Shown here: in pieces, positions 41,018 to 49,877 of the stretch
Position numbering within the stretch: the first letter of the stretch is position 1
Layout: every line of letters begins with the position of its first letter
DNA from: Oscillospiraceae bacterium
GTDB lineage: Bacteria; Bacillota; Clostridia; Oscillospirales; Oscillospiraceae
NCBI GenBank assembly: GCA_020025675.1
Contig: JAHHRS010000006.1
Span: 1-58,705 of the forward strand
Direction: 5' to 3'
Length of the DNA stretch: 58,705 nt
The notes under the pieces: model-generated
The model's database searches: none
Seen by the model: the letters and a program-made list of their open reading frames with translations, nothing else
What the model was told of the DNA's origin: nothing
Position numbers and translations under genes: made by a program

Positions 41018-42887
41018 ATTTCTTTTCTGTATAGTACTGAGCCTGTGCGTTCCAGAGGGCATAGTATTTGCCGCTTTCATCGCTCAAAAGCTGTTCATGG
41101 CTGCCTTTTTGTACCACTGAGCCATTATCAAATACCGCTATCTCGTCGCAGAACTTACAGGAGGAAAGCCGATGTGAAATGTAGATTGCGGTTCTGTCGC
41201 CGGAAATTTCGTTAAACTTGCTGTAAATTTCGGCCTCAGCTATGGGGTCAAGAGCTGCCGTAGGTTCGTCAAGAATTATAAAGGGTGCGTCCTTATACAA
41301 TGCTCTGGCAATGGCGATTTTCTGCGCCTCTCCGCCGGACACATCCACACCCTCCTTTGAAAATTCTTTATATATGCAGGTATCAAGTCCCTCCGGCATA
41401 GTTTTAAGCCTTTCCCCGAAGCCCGCATCATTAAGCGCTTTTAAAACTCTGTCCTTATCGTAGCTCACAGCCCCTGCCACATTGCAGCCCAGCGGTTGAG
41501 ATAAAAGCTTAAAGTCCTGAAAAACCACGGAAAATATGCTCATATAATCATCATAATTATATTTTCTGATGTCTATTCCGTTGAGCAGGATTTCTCCCTC
41601 CGTAGGGTCATAGAGTCTGCACAGAAGCTTTATGAAAGTAGTCTTGCCTGAGCCGTTTTCACCTACAACCGCAAGGCGGCTGCCCACCTTAAACTTCATG
41701 TTCACATGGCGCAGAGACCACAAATCGGAATCGGGATATTTAAAGCTCACATCTTTAAATTCCACCTGGTACTGTCTGTCTGACCGCTTTTCGGTGGTAA
41801 GGCTTCCTTTATACATCTTGTTTGGCACATCTAAAAACTCGAAAACATTTTTCATAAAGGGCATATTGTTTTTGATATTGCCGAATGCCCAGATAAGACT
41901 TCCCAGATTTGCAGACAGAGCAGTAACCGCTCCCACATACTGGGTCACAGAGCCTACGCCAAAGGCGCCTCCCCATGCTTTAAGGCACACAAACAGATAA
42001 ATAAATCCGGTTAAAACTGCGCTTATGCCTGAACCCAGAGCCTGCCACAGGCCCATAGGCCCTGCCGCACATTTGGCAACAGGCCCTCCGGGATAAAAGG
42101 TATTATCATATTCAAGATAGTATCTTATAATCTTCTGCTGATTATAAATTCTTACATCTGCGGCCTTCTTGCTGTCCTCGGCAACGAAGGAAAAATTACC
42201 TATACGGTTTCCGAACTTTGTCTCCTCCGTAAACTTTGTAAAATAACTGTTGGATTTATTCTTGCATACAGGGCCTAAAAATGCTGTCAAAGTTAATGCA
42301 CCTATAATCACTATTATAAATAAAGGATTATTTAAAACTACGAGTTTTCCCGCAGTTTCGGCAGGCATACGGCTTGTAAACAGGCTTACCGTCAATACAG
42401 CCGCACTTAAAATCCCGAAAAGCCCTGCAAAAAACTGGCCTGTAATCAGCTCCGCTATCTCAAGTCCCCACATGCTCCAGTTTCTATTTTCCTTTATCTG
42501 GTTTAATTTTGCCCGATGTTCTGCGCTGTCGATGTGGGCATAGTCCATTGACAAAAGCTTATCTGCAAATATGGTTGTAATCCGTTCAAATCTTTTATCA
42601 CTGTTATATTCGTCCCAATGGCGGACAAGGGTTGTCCCAATTCCGATAACAGCGGCACTTACAAGAGATATGAGCACCAGCCGCCACAGCTCTTCAGGCC
42701 GCCGCAGTCCTGCCAGCTCGTTAATTATAAGGGCTGAGAGATAAATGCCAACATATGGGGCGGCAGTTTCAACGGCCTGCCGCAAAATCAGCACTTTAAA
42801 TCTGCCGGGGCAGAATTCATTTAAGACCTTCATTCCCCGCATATGAAGGTGAAATCCCTCTTTCCATGTGTTTTCTGATTTTTTCAT
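41016..42887 (-). CDS. ABC exporter, fused membrane and ATPase domains, subunit B
   Basis: Fused membrane-plus-ATPase half-transporter of 623 aa. About six membrane helices lie in residues 40-330, and the ATPase domain is C-terminal: Walker A GENGSGKTT, Q-loop FQDFKLL, signature VDVSGGEAQK, Walker B FIILDEPTAALDP, H-loop ISHR. It overlaps the upstream half-transporter gene by four bases, so the two probably form a heterodimer. Exporters of this type move peptides, lipids or drugs. No precursor peptide gene is seen nearby. Confidence 0.93.
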   Translation of the reverse strand: MKKSENTWKEGFHLHMRGMKVLNEFCPGRFKVLILRQAVETAAPYVGIYLSALIINELAGLRRPEELWRLVLISLVSAAVIGIGTTLVRHWDEYNSDKRFERITTIFADKLLSMDYAHIDSAEHRAKLNQIKENRNWSMWGLEIAELITGQFFAGLFGILSAAVLTVSLFTSRMPAETAGKLVVLNNPLFIIVIIGALTLTAFLGPVCKNKSNSYFTKFTEETKFGNRIGNFSFVAEDSKKAADVRIYNQQKIIRYYLEYDNTFYPGGPVAKCAAGPMGLWQALGSGISAVLTGFIYLFVCLKAWGGAFGVGSVTQYVGAVTALSANLGSLIWAFGNIKNNMPFMKNVFEFLDVPNKMYKGSLTTEKRSDRQYQVEFKDVSFKYPDSDLWSLRHVNMKFKVGSRLAVVGENGSGKTTFIKLLCRLYDPTEGEILLNGIDIRKYNYDDYMSIFSVVFQDFKLLSQPLGCNVAGAVSYDKDRVLKALNDAGFGERLKTMPEGLDTCIYKEFSKEGVDVSGGEAQKIAIARALYKDAPFIILDEPTAALDPIAEAEIYSKFNEISGDRTAIYISHRLSSCKFCDEIAVFDNGSVVQKGSHEQLLSDESGKYYALWNAQAQYYTEKK

Positions 42888-44695
42888 TGAAACTCCCTCC
42901 CCTCCTGATAATATCTTGCCTGAACTTCAAAAAGCTCTGCGTAGCCGCCGCCTTTTTCCAAAAGTTCCCGGTGAGTGCCTTCTTCGGTTACTTTTCCGTT
43001 TTGCAGGAAAAGTATTCTGTCGCAAAATCTGGTAGAAGCCAGACGGTGGGAAATAAACACAGAGGTTTTTCCCGCTGTCATTTCGTTATATTTATTGTAT
43101 ATATCGCTTTCAGCCAGAGGGTCTAATGCGGACGTGGGCTCGTCAAGCACAAGAACTGCTCCGTCCTTATAAAGTGCCCGTGCAAGCATAAGTCTCTGTG
43201 TCTGTCCGCCGGATAATTCCACACCGTCCAGAAAGACTTCTTTTCCCAAATGGGTGTCATATTTCTTGGGAAATGCCTCTATCTGCTTTGTAAGCCCTGC
43301 TTTTTCAACACAGTCTTTAACTTTATCCGTATTTATGTTTTCAAAATCCTGAGCTACCGTTTCGCTAACCGTTAAATCAGGCATACAGAAATCCTGAAAA
43401 ACGGCAGAAAACAGGCCGTAATATTCCCGGCGGTTGTATTTTCTTATATCCCGGCCGTTTAGAAGCACCTGACCTTCTGTGGGGTCATAAAGGCCGCAGA
43501 GTATTTTTATAAGCGTAGTTTTGCCCGCACCGTTTAGTCCCACTATTGCAAGCTTTTCGCCTGCTTTTATTTTAAGGTTCATGTTCTCTATAATGTAAGT
43601 GTCAGATTCCGGATAACGGAAAGAGACGTTTTTAAGCTCCAGTTCACAGCTTTTTATATCTGGCAGTTTTTCTCCCTTTTCAAAAAGGAAATCTTCTTCC
43701 ATATCCAGATATTCCCTGACCTTTGATATGTCCAGACTTTCACGGTAAAGGGTTTTAAACTTTTCCATTATCCCTGTTACCCATGCGGAAAAGCCGCTGA
43801 ATGCAGCAAAATACAGCAGGAATTCAGAAGCGGGCATATTCTCTTTTAAGGCTGCGTTTATGAGATACACATAGGCAATGCCGTTTCTCAGAAAGGTAAG
43901 CAGAACATCAATTATACCGGCAGCAGCACTGTATTTCTCTCTCTTTGCATATATGGCAAAAACTGCGCTTTCGGTTTTTTCTCTCAGCTCTCTAAGCCAC
44001 GGTACAAGACCGAAAACTCTTATATCCTTTGCCATAGCGGAGGACTGCATCATATTTTGCACATATTTGTGCTTGCTGCTCCGCTCCTCTGCCTCCTCTC
44101 TGTGGCGGTAGCCCCATGATTCAAGACGCTTACTGCACAAAAATCCGATTGCAGTGGTAACAACAATAACAAGCAGCAAGTAAAAATTAAGCTCTGACAT
44201 CAAAGCTGCATAGATAACAAAGCCGCCCATGTTTATAAGCAGTTCCGTCAGAGTCTCCCATATATGCTCAGTGGCTTCCGAATTTCCCCAGCATGGCTGA
44301 AGTGCGGCTATGCACTTTTTTGATTTCTCAATGCTCTGGGTGTTCGGGTAGGATGTGAGCATATTCTTTTCCACAACGTCATTCATAATAGCTGCTCTTA
44401 TATGAACTCTGCCGAAAAGGGTGTTTTGTTCAATATAGCCTTTAATCCCCCTTAGAATTATAAGAGAAAGGGAGAAAAAGGCTATGGTAAAAATCAGCTC
44501 ACCGAGAGGCGCTTTCACTTCCACTTTTTGCAGCACCGCAGGAGCTATAAACAGCTCCGCCAGATTGATTAAAAGCTCCGCAGTTACCAGCGCAAGGCAT
44601 AAAAAAATAACACTTTTGTGCTGTCTCCACGACCTTTTCAGCATAAAGCCTACATTTGAAGCCACGCTGTATTTTGAATTATCCGTTTTTTTCAT
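42884..44695 (-). CDS. ABC exporter, fused membrane and ATPase domains, subunit A
   Basis: Half-transporter of 603 aa. Six membrane helices lie in residues 25-330; the ATPase has Walker A GLNGAGKTT, Q-loop FQDFCMP, signature VELSGGQTQR and Walker B VLVLDEPTSALDP. It forms a gene pair with the downstream half-transporter (ATGA overlap). It follows the soluble kinase gene after 92 bases; that gap contains a long inverted repeat (44725-44762) that may attenuate or start transcription of the transporter. Confidence 0.93.
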   Translation of the reverse strand: MKKTDNSKYSVASNVGFMLKRSWRQHKSVIFLCLALVTAELLINLAELFIAPAVLQKVEVKAPLGELIFTIAFFSLSLIILRGIKGYIEQNTLFGRVHIRAAIMNDVVEKNMLTSYPNTQSIEKSKKCIAALQPCWGNSEATEHIWETLTELLINMGGFVIYAALMSELNFYLLLVIVVTTAIGFLCSKRLESWGYRHREEAEERSSKHKYVQNMMQSSAMAKDIRVFGLVPWLRELREKTESAVFAIYAKREKYSAAAGIIDVLLTFLRNGIAYVYLINAALKENMPASEFLLYFAAFSGFSAWVTGIMEKFKTLYRESLDISKVREYLDMEEDFLFEKGEKLPDIKSCELELKNVSFRYPESDTYIIENMNLKIKAGEKLAIVGLNGAGKTTLIKILCGLYDPTEGQVLLNGRDIRKYNRREYYGLFSAVFQDFCMPDLTVSETVAQDFENINTDKVKDCVEKAGLTKQIEAFPKKYDTHLGKEVFLDGVELSGGQTQRLMLARALYKDGAVLVLDEPTSALDPLAESDIYNKYNEMTAGKTSVFISHRLASTRFCDRILFLQNGKVTEEGTHRELLEKGGGYAELFEVQARYYQEGREFQ

Positions 44696-44724
44696 TTTCT
44701 CACCTCTAAGGGCTATAATAGCAT

Positions 44725-44762
44725 AACAACCCGTCCCTTAACTGTTTTAGGGACGAGTTGTT
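44725..44762. repeat. Inverted repeat between kinase and exporter genes
   Basis: AACAAC-CGTCCCT pairs with AGGGACG-GTTGTT, 13 bp with one mismatch, around a 10-base loop. It lacks a T run, so it is not a normal terminator. It could be a regulator site or an RNA hairpin controlling the exporter genes. Confidence 0.7.
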
Positions 44763-44787
44763 AATACCGGGGGACGAACTGCAAATT

Positions 44788-45450
44788 TTACACTTGCGGT
44801 ATAAGTATCTCTGTTGTAAAAGCGCCGTCCTCACTGTTGCGGCTCAGGTATCCGTCCAGCCGCTCCACTATGCTGTCTATGCGGATAAGGCCGAAGCCGT
44901 GGCCCTCTCCCTTGGTGGTCTTAAAAATACCCCCTGACTTTGAAAGCTTTTTACCTGAAGTAAAATTAGTAAAGCTTATATAAAGCTGAGTGCTTTTCAT
45001 ATCCATATACACCCTGATAAGCCGCTTTTGCTCCGGCAGGTCAAGACTTGCTTCAATGGCGTTATCAAAAAGGTTTCCTATTATACAGCACAAATCAAGC
45101 TCCGACATTTTGAGCTTTACGGGAATGTGGGCATCAGCCCTCACATCTATGCCTCTTGCTTTGGCAAGTGAAATTTTACTGTTTAAAATTGCGTCCGCCA
45201 TAGGATTTCCGGTTTTTATAACAGTGTCCACGGTGTTTAAATCCGTGTCCAGCTGGTCAAGGTATTCTTTTATGCCATCCATATCTCCGTTTGCCGCCAG
45301 AACCTTCATGCACTGGATATGGTTTCTGTAATCATGGCGCCAGCCCCTTATCTGCCTGTACATATTATCCACCTCTTTATAATGGGTGTCTATAAGCTCC
45401 CGCTGATACTGGGCTATTCTTTTATCTATCTGCTTTTGAAATAATTTCAT
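44788..45450 (-). CDS. Soluble sensor kinase of the GHKL/AgrC type
   Basis: Only 220 aa and no membrane segment, which is unusual for this family: AgrC-type kinases normally carry 5-7 membrane helices before the kinase core. The H-box region is WRHDYRNHIQ (phospho-His near residue 38), and the ATPase has NLFDNAIEA (N box) and GHGFGLIRI (G box). It lies one base after the LytTR regulator gene, so they are a pair. The input must be cytoplasmic or come through a partner such as the ABC exporter (inference). Confidence 0.9.
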   Translation of the reverse strand: MKLFQKQIDKRIAQYQRELIDTHYKEVDNMYRQIRGWRHDYRNHIQCMKVLAANGDMDGIKEYLDQLDTDLNTVDTVIKTGNPMADAILNSKISLAKARGIDVRADAHIPVKLKMSELDLCCIIGNLFDNAIEASLDLPEQKRLIRVYMDMKSTQLYISFTNFTSGKKLSKSGGIFKTTKGEGHGFGLIRIDSIVERLDGYLSRNSEDGAFTTEILIPQV

Positions 45451-45451
45451 T

Positions 45452-46147
45452 TTAATCTCTTTCTATTATGGCACGGTTTATGCCCTCATAGGCGCCCCTT
45501 GGCAGCGGCAGTGCCGAACCGTCAGAGAGCCTGATCTCTGTCTTGCTGACCCTTCGCACATAGTCAAGGTTTACTGCAAGAGAACGTCCCGCCTTATAAA
45601 AGCGCTCGTCCAGCTCAGTTAAAATATCGCTCAGACTGCGTTTAATGCTGTATTCCTCTTTGCCGTGGACAGTCACATAATTCCGATAAACATCAATGTA
45701 TTTTATTTCATGGCAGGGTATTCTCAGCAATTCTCCGGAGACTTTAAGCTCAAGAAAGCTGCCGTTCTTCTCAATTTTATTTAAAGCTCTGTCCAGAACC
45801 TCAATCAGCTTTTCTTCCCTTACAGGCTTTAAAAGATAGTGGAGAGCAGAAACCTCATAACCCTCCGATATGTAATCAGAGTAACCGGAGATGAAAATTA
45901 TCTGTACAGTCTCGTTAATTTTCCTTATTCTCTTTGCCGTTGTTACCCCGTCCATGCCGGGCATTTCGATGTCAAGAAGCAGAATATCAAAATTCTTTTC
46001 CTCCGCAAATTCAAACAAAAAGCTCTCTGCTGAGGGAAAAAGCTGAATTTTTATGGATATTTTCCGCTTTTCTGCCCAATTTTTCAAAATGTTTTCCACA
46101 AAAATCAAATCTTCATTTCTGTCGTCAACAATGACTGCTCTGTACAT
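45452..46147 (-). CDS. LytTR-family response regulator
   Basis: Receiver domain with phospho-Asp in ILLLDIEMPGMDG (near residue 57) and Lys in LLKPVREEKL, followed by a LytTR DNA-binding domain (about residues 135-231; IKYIDVYRNYVTVHG, RSLAVNLDYVRRV). Length 231 aa. These AgrA/ComE-like regulators usually control peptide signalling, bacteriocins or exporters. It is first in the operon with the soluble kinase and the two ABC genes, behind a consensus promoter. Confidence 0.95.
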   Translation of the reverse strand: MYRAVIVDDRNEDLIFVENILKNWAEKRKISIKIQLFPSAESFLFEFAEEKNFDILLLDIEMPGMDGVTTAKRIRKINETVQIIFISGYSDYISEGYEVSALHYLLKPVREEKLIEVLDRALNKIEKNGSFLELKVSGELLRIPCHEIKYIDVYRNYVTVHGKEEYSIKRSLSDILTELDERFYKAGRSLAVNLDYVRRVSKTEIRLSDGSALPLPRGAYEGINRAIIERD

Positions 46148-46170
46148 TTTTCATCACCTTCATTTTGAAA

Positions 46171-46198
46171 ATTATACCACGCTCATTCCACTTGTCAA
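46171..46198 (-). promoter_or_regulatory. Sigma-A promoter of the LytTR/kinase/exporter operon
   Basis: A perfect TTGACA (46193-46198) and a perfect TATAAT (46171-46176), spaced 16 bases, end 23 bases before the ATG. Confidence 0.9.
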
Positions 46199-46205
46199 CA
46201 AAAGC

Positions 46206-46235
46206 AAAAGGACAGTGAAAACACTGTCCTTTTTT
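46206..46235 (-). terminator. Terminator after the plsY-like gene
   Basis: An aaaaggacagtg/cactgtcctttt perfect stem with an aaaa loop, with a T run on the minus strand and T on the plus strand. Confidence 0.9.
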
Positions 46236-46239
46236 AACA

Positions 46240-46887
46240 TTAAAATTTCTGGTCAAATTTATAGCTTATATCCTCTTTAAAGCTTAGCTTTTCTTCCTCT
46301 CCCTGAATAAGAAGAATGATTTTCGGCACAAGCTTAACAATAACCAGCAGCCCTGTCAATATGCAGAGAGTCATAACTATGCTGTCGTCTATGACTATCA
46401 TGGAAAGCGCCACAAACACAAGCACTTCAGCCAATGTTGCAATGCTCATATACCGTTTAAACCAAAGCAGCAGGGCAAACATAACTAAACTTATAGCCCC
46501 TACTGCCGGCCTTACGCATATTGCTGTTACCGCCAGGCATAAACTGGCATAACTGCCTTTAAAGCGGTTAAATACAGGCCAAAGCCTGCCAAGCACAAGG
46601 CAAAAGCCGGCAAATGCCCTTCCAAGCACAGCCTGATCCTTTGCGCCCAATATCCACCCGCCTATAAGAACAGGCAGCAGATTTTTTAATATCTCAACTA
46701 TAAACAGTGTAATTATGCCGCCTATGCCGTATATACGGTGAAAGTTTGAAAGCCATATGTTTCCCTGTCCCAAACGGCGAAGGTCACGGTGGTATATGAA
46801 AACGGAAGCAATCCTGATGGTACTGAGACTGCCCATTATATAGGCAAGGGCTCCGATAAGAATAAGGAAAATCCAGTAAAAGATCAT
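46240..46887 (-). CDS. Degenerate PlsY-like acyltransferase
   Basis: Membrane protein of 215 aa with several hydrophobic helices, located downstream of der where clostridial plsY normally sits. PlsY transfers acyl groups from acyl-phosphate to glycerol-3-phosphate. Motif 1 is altered (GQGNIWLSN instead of GSGNxGATN), motif 2 lacks the glycine-lysine cluster (FKGSYASLC for FKGGKxxAT), and motif 3 keeps only GEE (LIQGEE). It is probably inactive as an acyltransferase or has a changed substrate (inference). It overlaps der by four bases (ATGA). Confidence 0.75.
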   Translation of the reverse strand: MIFYWIFLILIGALAYIMGSLSTIRIASVFIYHRDLRRLGQGNIWLSNFHRIYGIGGIITLFIVEILKNLLPVLIGGWILGAKDQAVLGRAFAGFCLVLGRLWPVFNRFKGSYASLCLAVTAICVRPAVGAISLVMFALLLWFKRYMSIATLAEVLVFVALSMIVIDDSIVMTLCILTGLLVIVKLVPKIILLIQGEEEKLSFKEDISYKFDQKF

Positions 46888-48209
46888 TCCTTGTCCCCTT
46901 TCTGCCTGATAACAATATTCACAGGCGTACCCTCAAGGCCGAACACCGCTCTTATCTGGTTTTCGATATATCGCTGATATGAGAAGTGGAAAAGCTCCTT
47001 TGAATTGCAGAATATGACAAAGTTAGGCGGCTTAATGCCGGTCTGAGTCATGTAGTAAATTTTAAGTCTCTTACCCTTATCAGTGGGAGGCTGGACTCTG
47101 GCCTGAGCATCGGCAAGCACATTATTGAGCATACCGGTGGTAATACGCATATTACTCTGGTCATTTACAAAGTTTATAAGCTCAAATATTCTGTCTGTTC
47201 TCTGGCCGGTAAGTGCGGAGATAAAAAGGATAGGAGCGTAGCTCATGAAGCTTAAATCATTCATGATACGCTTTCTCATTTTCTCCATTGTGCCCGTCTC
47301 TTTTTCAATTAAATCCCACTTATTTACCACAACAATACTGGCCTTTCCCGCTTCATGGGCAAGGCCCGCTATCTTAGTGTCCTGCTCGGTTACTCCGTCC
47401 CTTGCATCTATAAGGATAAGGCACACATCTGCCCGCTCAATAGCCATCTGAGCACGCATTACTGAGAATTTCTCCACTCTTTCGTCTACCTTGGACTTTC
47501 TTCTGATTCCGGCAGTATCAATAAAGACGTACTTTCCGTGTTCATTTTCAAAAACAGTATCCACAGCGTCTCTGGTGGTACCTGCCATGTTGCTGACAAT
47601 AACACGCTTTTCGCCTAAAATATGGTTAATAAGAGAAGATTTTCCCACATTTGGTTTACCGATAACGGCGACTTTAATGCTGTCGTCATCCTCTTCCTCC
47701 TCATCCTCGGGAGGGAAATACTTTAAGCAGCGGTCCAGAAGATCCCCTGTACCGTGACCGTGAACGGCGGAAACGGGTATGGGATCACCCAGGCCCAGAG
47801 AATAAAACTCATAAACCCCAACATCGGTAGCACCGGTAGAGTCTGCCTTATTTACGGCAAGGACAACGGGCTTTCCGGAGCGGAGGAGCATTCTGGAAAC
47901 ATCCTCATCGGCGGCTGTAACGCCGGTTCTCAGGTCTGTAACAAGTACAATAACAGTTGCGGCATCTATGGCTATCTGGGCCTGCTCCCGCATAAACAGC
48001 AAAATTTCACTGTCTGTGGAAGGCTCGATACCGCCTGTATCCACAATATCAAATTTACGTCCGCACCACTCGCACTCAGCATACAGTCTGTCACGGGTAA
48101 CGCCGGGGGTGTCCTCCACTATGGAGAGCCGCCTACCTGCAAGGCGGTTAAAAAGCATTGATTTTCCCACATTGGGTCTGCCCACTATGGCAACAAGAGG
48201 TCTCGACAT
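46884..48209 (-). CDS. der: Ribosome-assembly GTPase Der (EngA)
   Basis: Double GTPase that helps assemble the 50S subunit. It has two G domains in tandem: G1 is GRPNVGKSM with DTGG and NKAD (residues about 8-165), and G2 is GKPNVGKSS with DTAG and NKWD (about 180-345). A KH-like C-terminal domain follows. An acidic linker (DEEEEDDDS) lies between them. Length 441 aa is typical. It is in an operon with the DUF512 gene and the plsY-like gene. Confidence 0.97.
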   Translation of the reverse strand: MSRPLVAIVGRPNVGKSMLFNRLAGRRLSIVEDTPGVTRDRLYAECEWCGRKFDIVDTGGIEPSTDSEILLFMREQAQIAIDAATVIVLVTDLRTGVTAADEDVSRMLLRSGKPVVLAVNKADSTGATDVGVYEFYSLGLGDPIPVSAVHGHGTGDLLDRCLKYFPPEDEEEEDDDSIKVAVIGKPNVGKSSLINHILGEKRVIVSNMAGTTRDAVDTVFENEHGKYVFIDTAGIRRKSKVDERVEKFSVMRAQMAIERADVCLILIDARDGVTEQDTKIAGLAHEAGKASIVVVNKWDLIEKETGTMEKMRKRIMNDLSFMSYAPILFISALTGQRTDRIFELINFVNDQSNMRITTGMLNNVLADAQARVQPPTDKGKRLKIYYMTQTGIKPPNFVIFCNSKELFHFSYQRYIENQIRAVFGLEGTPVNIVIRQKGDKE

Positions 48210-48225
48210 ACTGTCTCCCCTTTCT

Positions 48226-49590
48226 TTAATTCTGATTGTATTTATAATATTCTGTTTTCTCCCCGTCTCTCCTGGGAAGTTTTACCTCAGGCAGCACTCC
48301 GCTCAGAGCGTCCCAAAGTGCAAATCCGTCCTGCTCAACAGGATAGATGGGAACGCCAAGGGCTTGGGAAGCCTCTTCCAGAGTAACATCGTCGAGAAAG
48401 TCCATTTCCTCCCGGCGGAGCATATTCTGGGATATGAAAAGCCGCTGCCCCAAATCTTTGCCCTTTAGCTGATTGATTAAATCGCCGCCTGTAATAAGTC
48501 CTGTAACATTTATACTGTGCCCGAAAAAGTCATTTTCTATGGCATAAACTTTGCCGTCTATATTATGATACTTTTCTTTTGCAAGGGCAAGGAGTTTTTT
48601 AAATAAGGGATTTACCGAAGTACCCGTTGCAATGGAGAAGGGCGTATAATCCGGCTCATCGGACAGCTTAAGGGCAGAGCGGAACTCCGTCTCCAAAAGC
48701 CGCAGCATTCCCACGCCGTTTTCAAGCTGTGCAAAATCCCCGTAAAATTCCTCCGGCGGGATTTCCCTCCCTGCCTTGAGGTACATCTCGTCGCCGCAGT
48801 AGAATATGCGGCAGCCGAATTTTTCGAGACATTCATCGCCGAACTTAGTAACAATATCTATTGTCTCCCCTGCATGTTGGGGAGTAAAGGGCGTTAGAGG
48901 ATAAAGGCCCTCACGGAACTTTGAAAGTCCCACAGGAACAATAGCCACACTGTGTACTGACGGGTACATGGCGGCAAGATCATTCATGGAGCGCACCAGC
49001 TCCTCATTGTCATTGAGACCGGGACAGCACACAATCTGGCAGTTCATTATTATTCCGGCCTCAGCAAAGCGACGCATAGTTTCTATGCCTTCACCCGCTC
49101 TGGGGTTACGGAGCATTTTTACTCTAAGCTCAGGATTTGTGGTATGGACGGACACATTCACGGGGCTTACATGCAAGTCTATTATGCGCTGAATTTCACG
49201 CTTTGAAAGATTGGTCAGCGTAATATAATTTCCCAGCAGGAAGCTGAGTCTTGCGTCATCGTCCTTAAAGTACATTGTGGGTCGCATACCGGGAGGCAGC
49301 TGGTCTATAAAGCAGAAAACGCAGTTATTTGCACAGGAGCGAGGCTTATCCATAAGATAGCTCTCAAAGTCCACCCCTAAATCTCCGCCCTCTTCCTTTC
49401 TCACCTTAACATGGTACTCAGAGCCGTCAGGGCGCTGAAGAACAACAGTGAGTTTACGGTCGTAGGCAAAAAACTTATAGTCCAGCACATCTATTATTTT
49501 ATTGTCATTTATAGAAATCAGACTGTCCCCTATTTTAACCTTGTGCCTGAGAGGGCTGTCCGCATCAATGGATTTAATGATATTTTTCAT
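48226..49590 (-). CDS. DUF512 radical-SAM-like protein with PDZ-like N-terminus
   Basis: Protein of 454 aa. A PDZ-like N-terminal domain (SPLRHKVKIGDSLISIN) is followed by a radical SAM-type cysteine cluster, CANNCVFCF (C-x3-C-x2-C, near residue 88-96), and the DUF512 C-terminal domain. In Clostridia this gene is regularly next to der, as here (16 bases upstream). The family's function is unknown. Confidence 0.93.
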   Translation of the reverse strand: MKNIIKSIDADSPLRHKVKIGDSLISINDNKIIDVLDYKFFAYDRKLTVVLQRPDGSEYHVKVRKEEGGDLGVDFESYLMDKPRSCANNCVFCFIDQLPPGMRPTMYFKDDDARLSFLLGNYITLTNLSKREIQRIIDLHVSPVNVSVHTTNPELRVKMLRNPRAGEGIETMRRFAEAGIIMNCQIVCCPGLNDNEELVRSMNDLAAMYPSVHSVAIVPVGLSKFREGLYPLTPFTPQHAGETIDIVTKFGDECLEKFGCRIFYCGDEMYLKAGREIPPEEFYGDFAQLENGVGMLRLLETEFRSALKLSDEPDYTPFSIATGTSVNPLFKKLLALAKEKYHNIDGKVYAIENDFFGHSINVTGLITGGDLINQLKGKDLGQRLFISQNMLRREEMDFLDDVTLEEASQALGVPIYPVEQDGFALWDALSGVLPEVKLPRRDGEKTEYYKYNQN

Positions 49591-49611
49591 TTTAGCTCCA
49601 GATAATGCAAA

Positions 49612-49637
49612 AGGAGGAAAGGCTGACCTCTCCTCCT
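49612..49637 (-). terminator. Terminator of rpmF operon
   Basis: An aggagga/tcctcct stem with a 12-base loop, T-rich on the minus strand, just before the DUF512 start region. Confidence 0.6.
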
Positions 49638-49646
49638 AAAGCTTTT

Positions 49647-49835
49647 TTACTTGCTCTCCTCAACATCGACAACCTTACGGCCATGATACTGTCCGCAGGT
49701 CTTGCACACACGATGAGGCATGCAGAATGCACCGCAGTTGGAGCAAACCACCAGATTGGGAGCAGTCAGCTTCCAAGTGGAAGCGCGTCTTTTGTCACGT
49801 CTCTGTCTTGAAGTTTTACTTTTTGGTACTGCCAT
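49647..49835 (-). CDS. rpmF: Ribosomal protein bL32
   Basis: Large-subunit protein of 62 aa. The basic N-terminus MAVPKSKTSRQRRDKRRAS is standard, followed by a zinc ribbon: CSNCG (C31/C34) and CKTCG (C44/C47). The zinc-binding (C+) form is present. It lies downstream of the YceD gene, the usual order in Firmicutes. Confidence 0.97.
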   Translation of the reverse strand: MAVPKSKTSRQRRDKRRASTWKLTAPNLVVCSNCGAFCMPHRVCKTCGQYHGRKVVDVEESK

Positions 49836-49877
49836 GTTGACACCTCCTGATAACGGCTGTTTTGAGCAGCTCTATAA

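Noticed and set aside
41016..44695. Bacteriocin or lantibiotic cluster
   Set aside because: No precursor peptide, LanM/LanBC, radical SAM maturase or C39 peptidase domain was found near the exporter pair.
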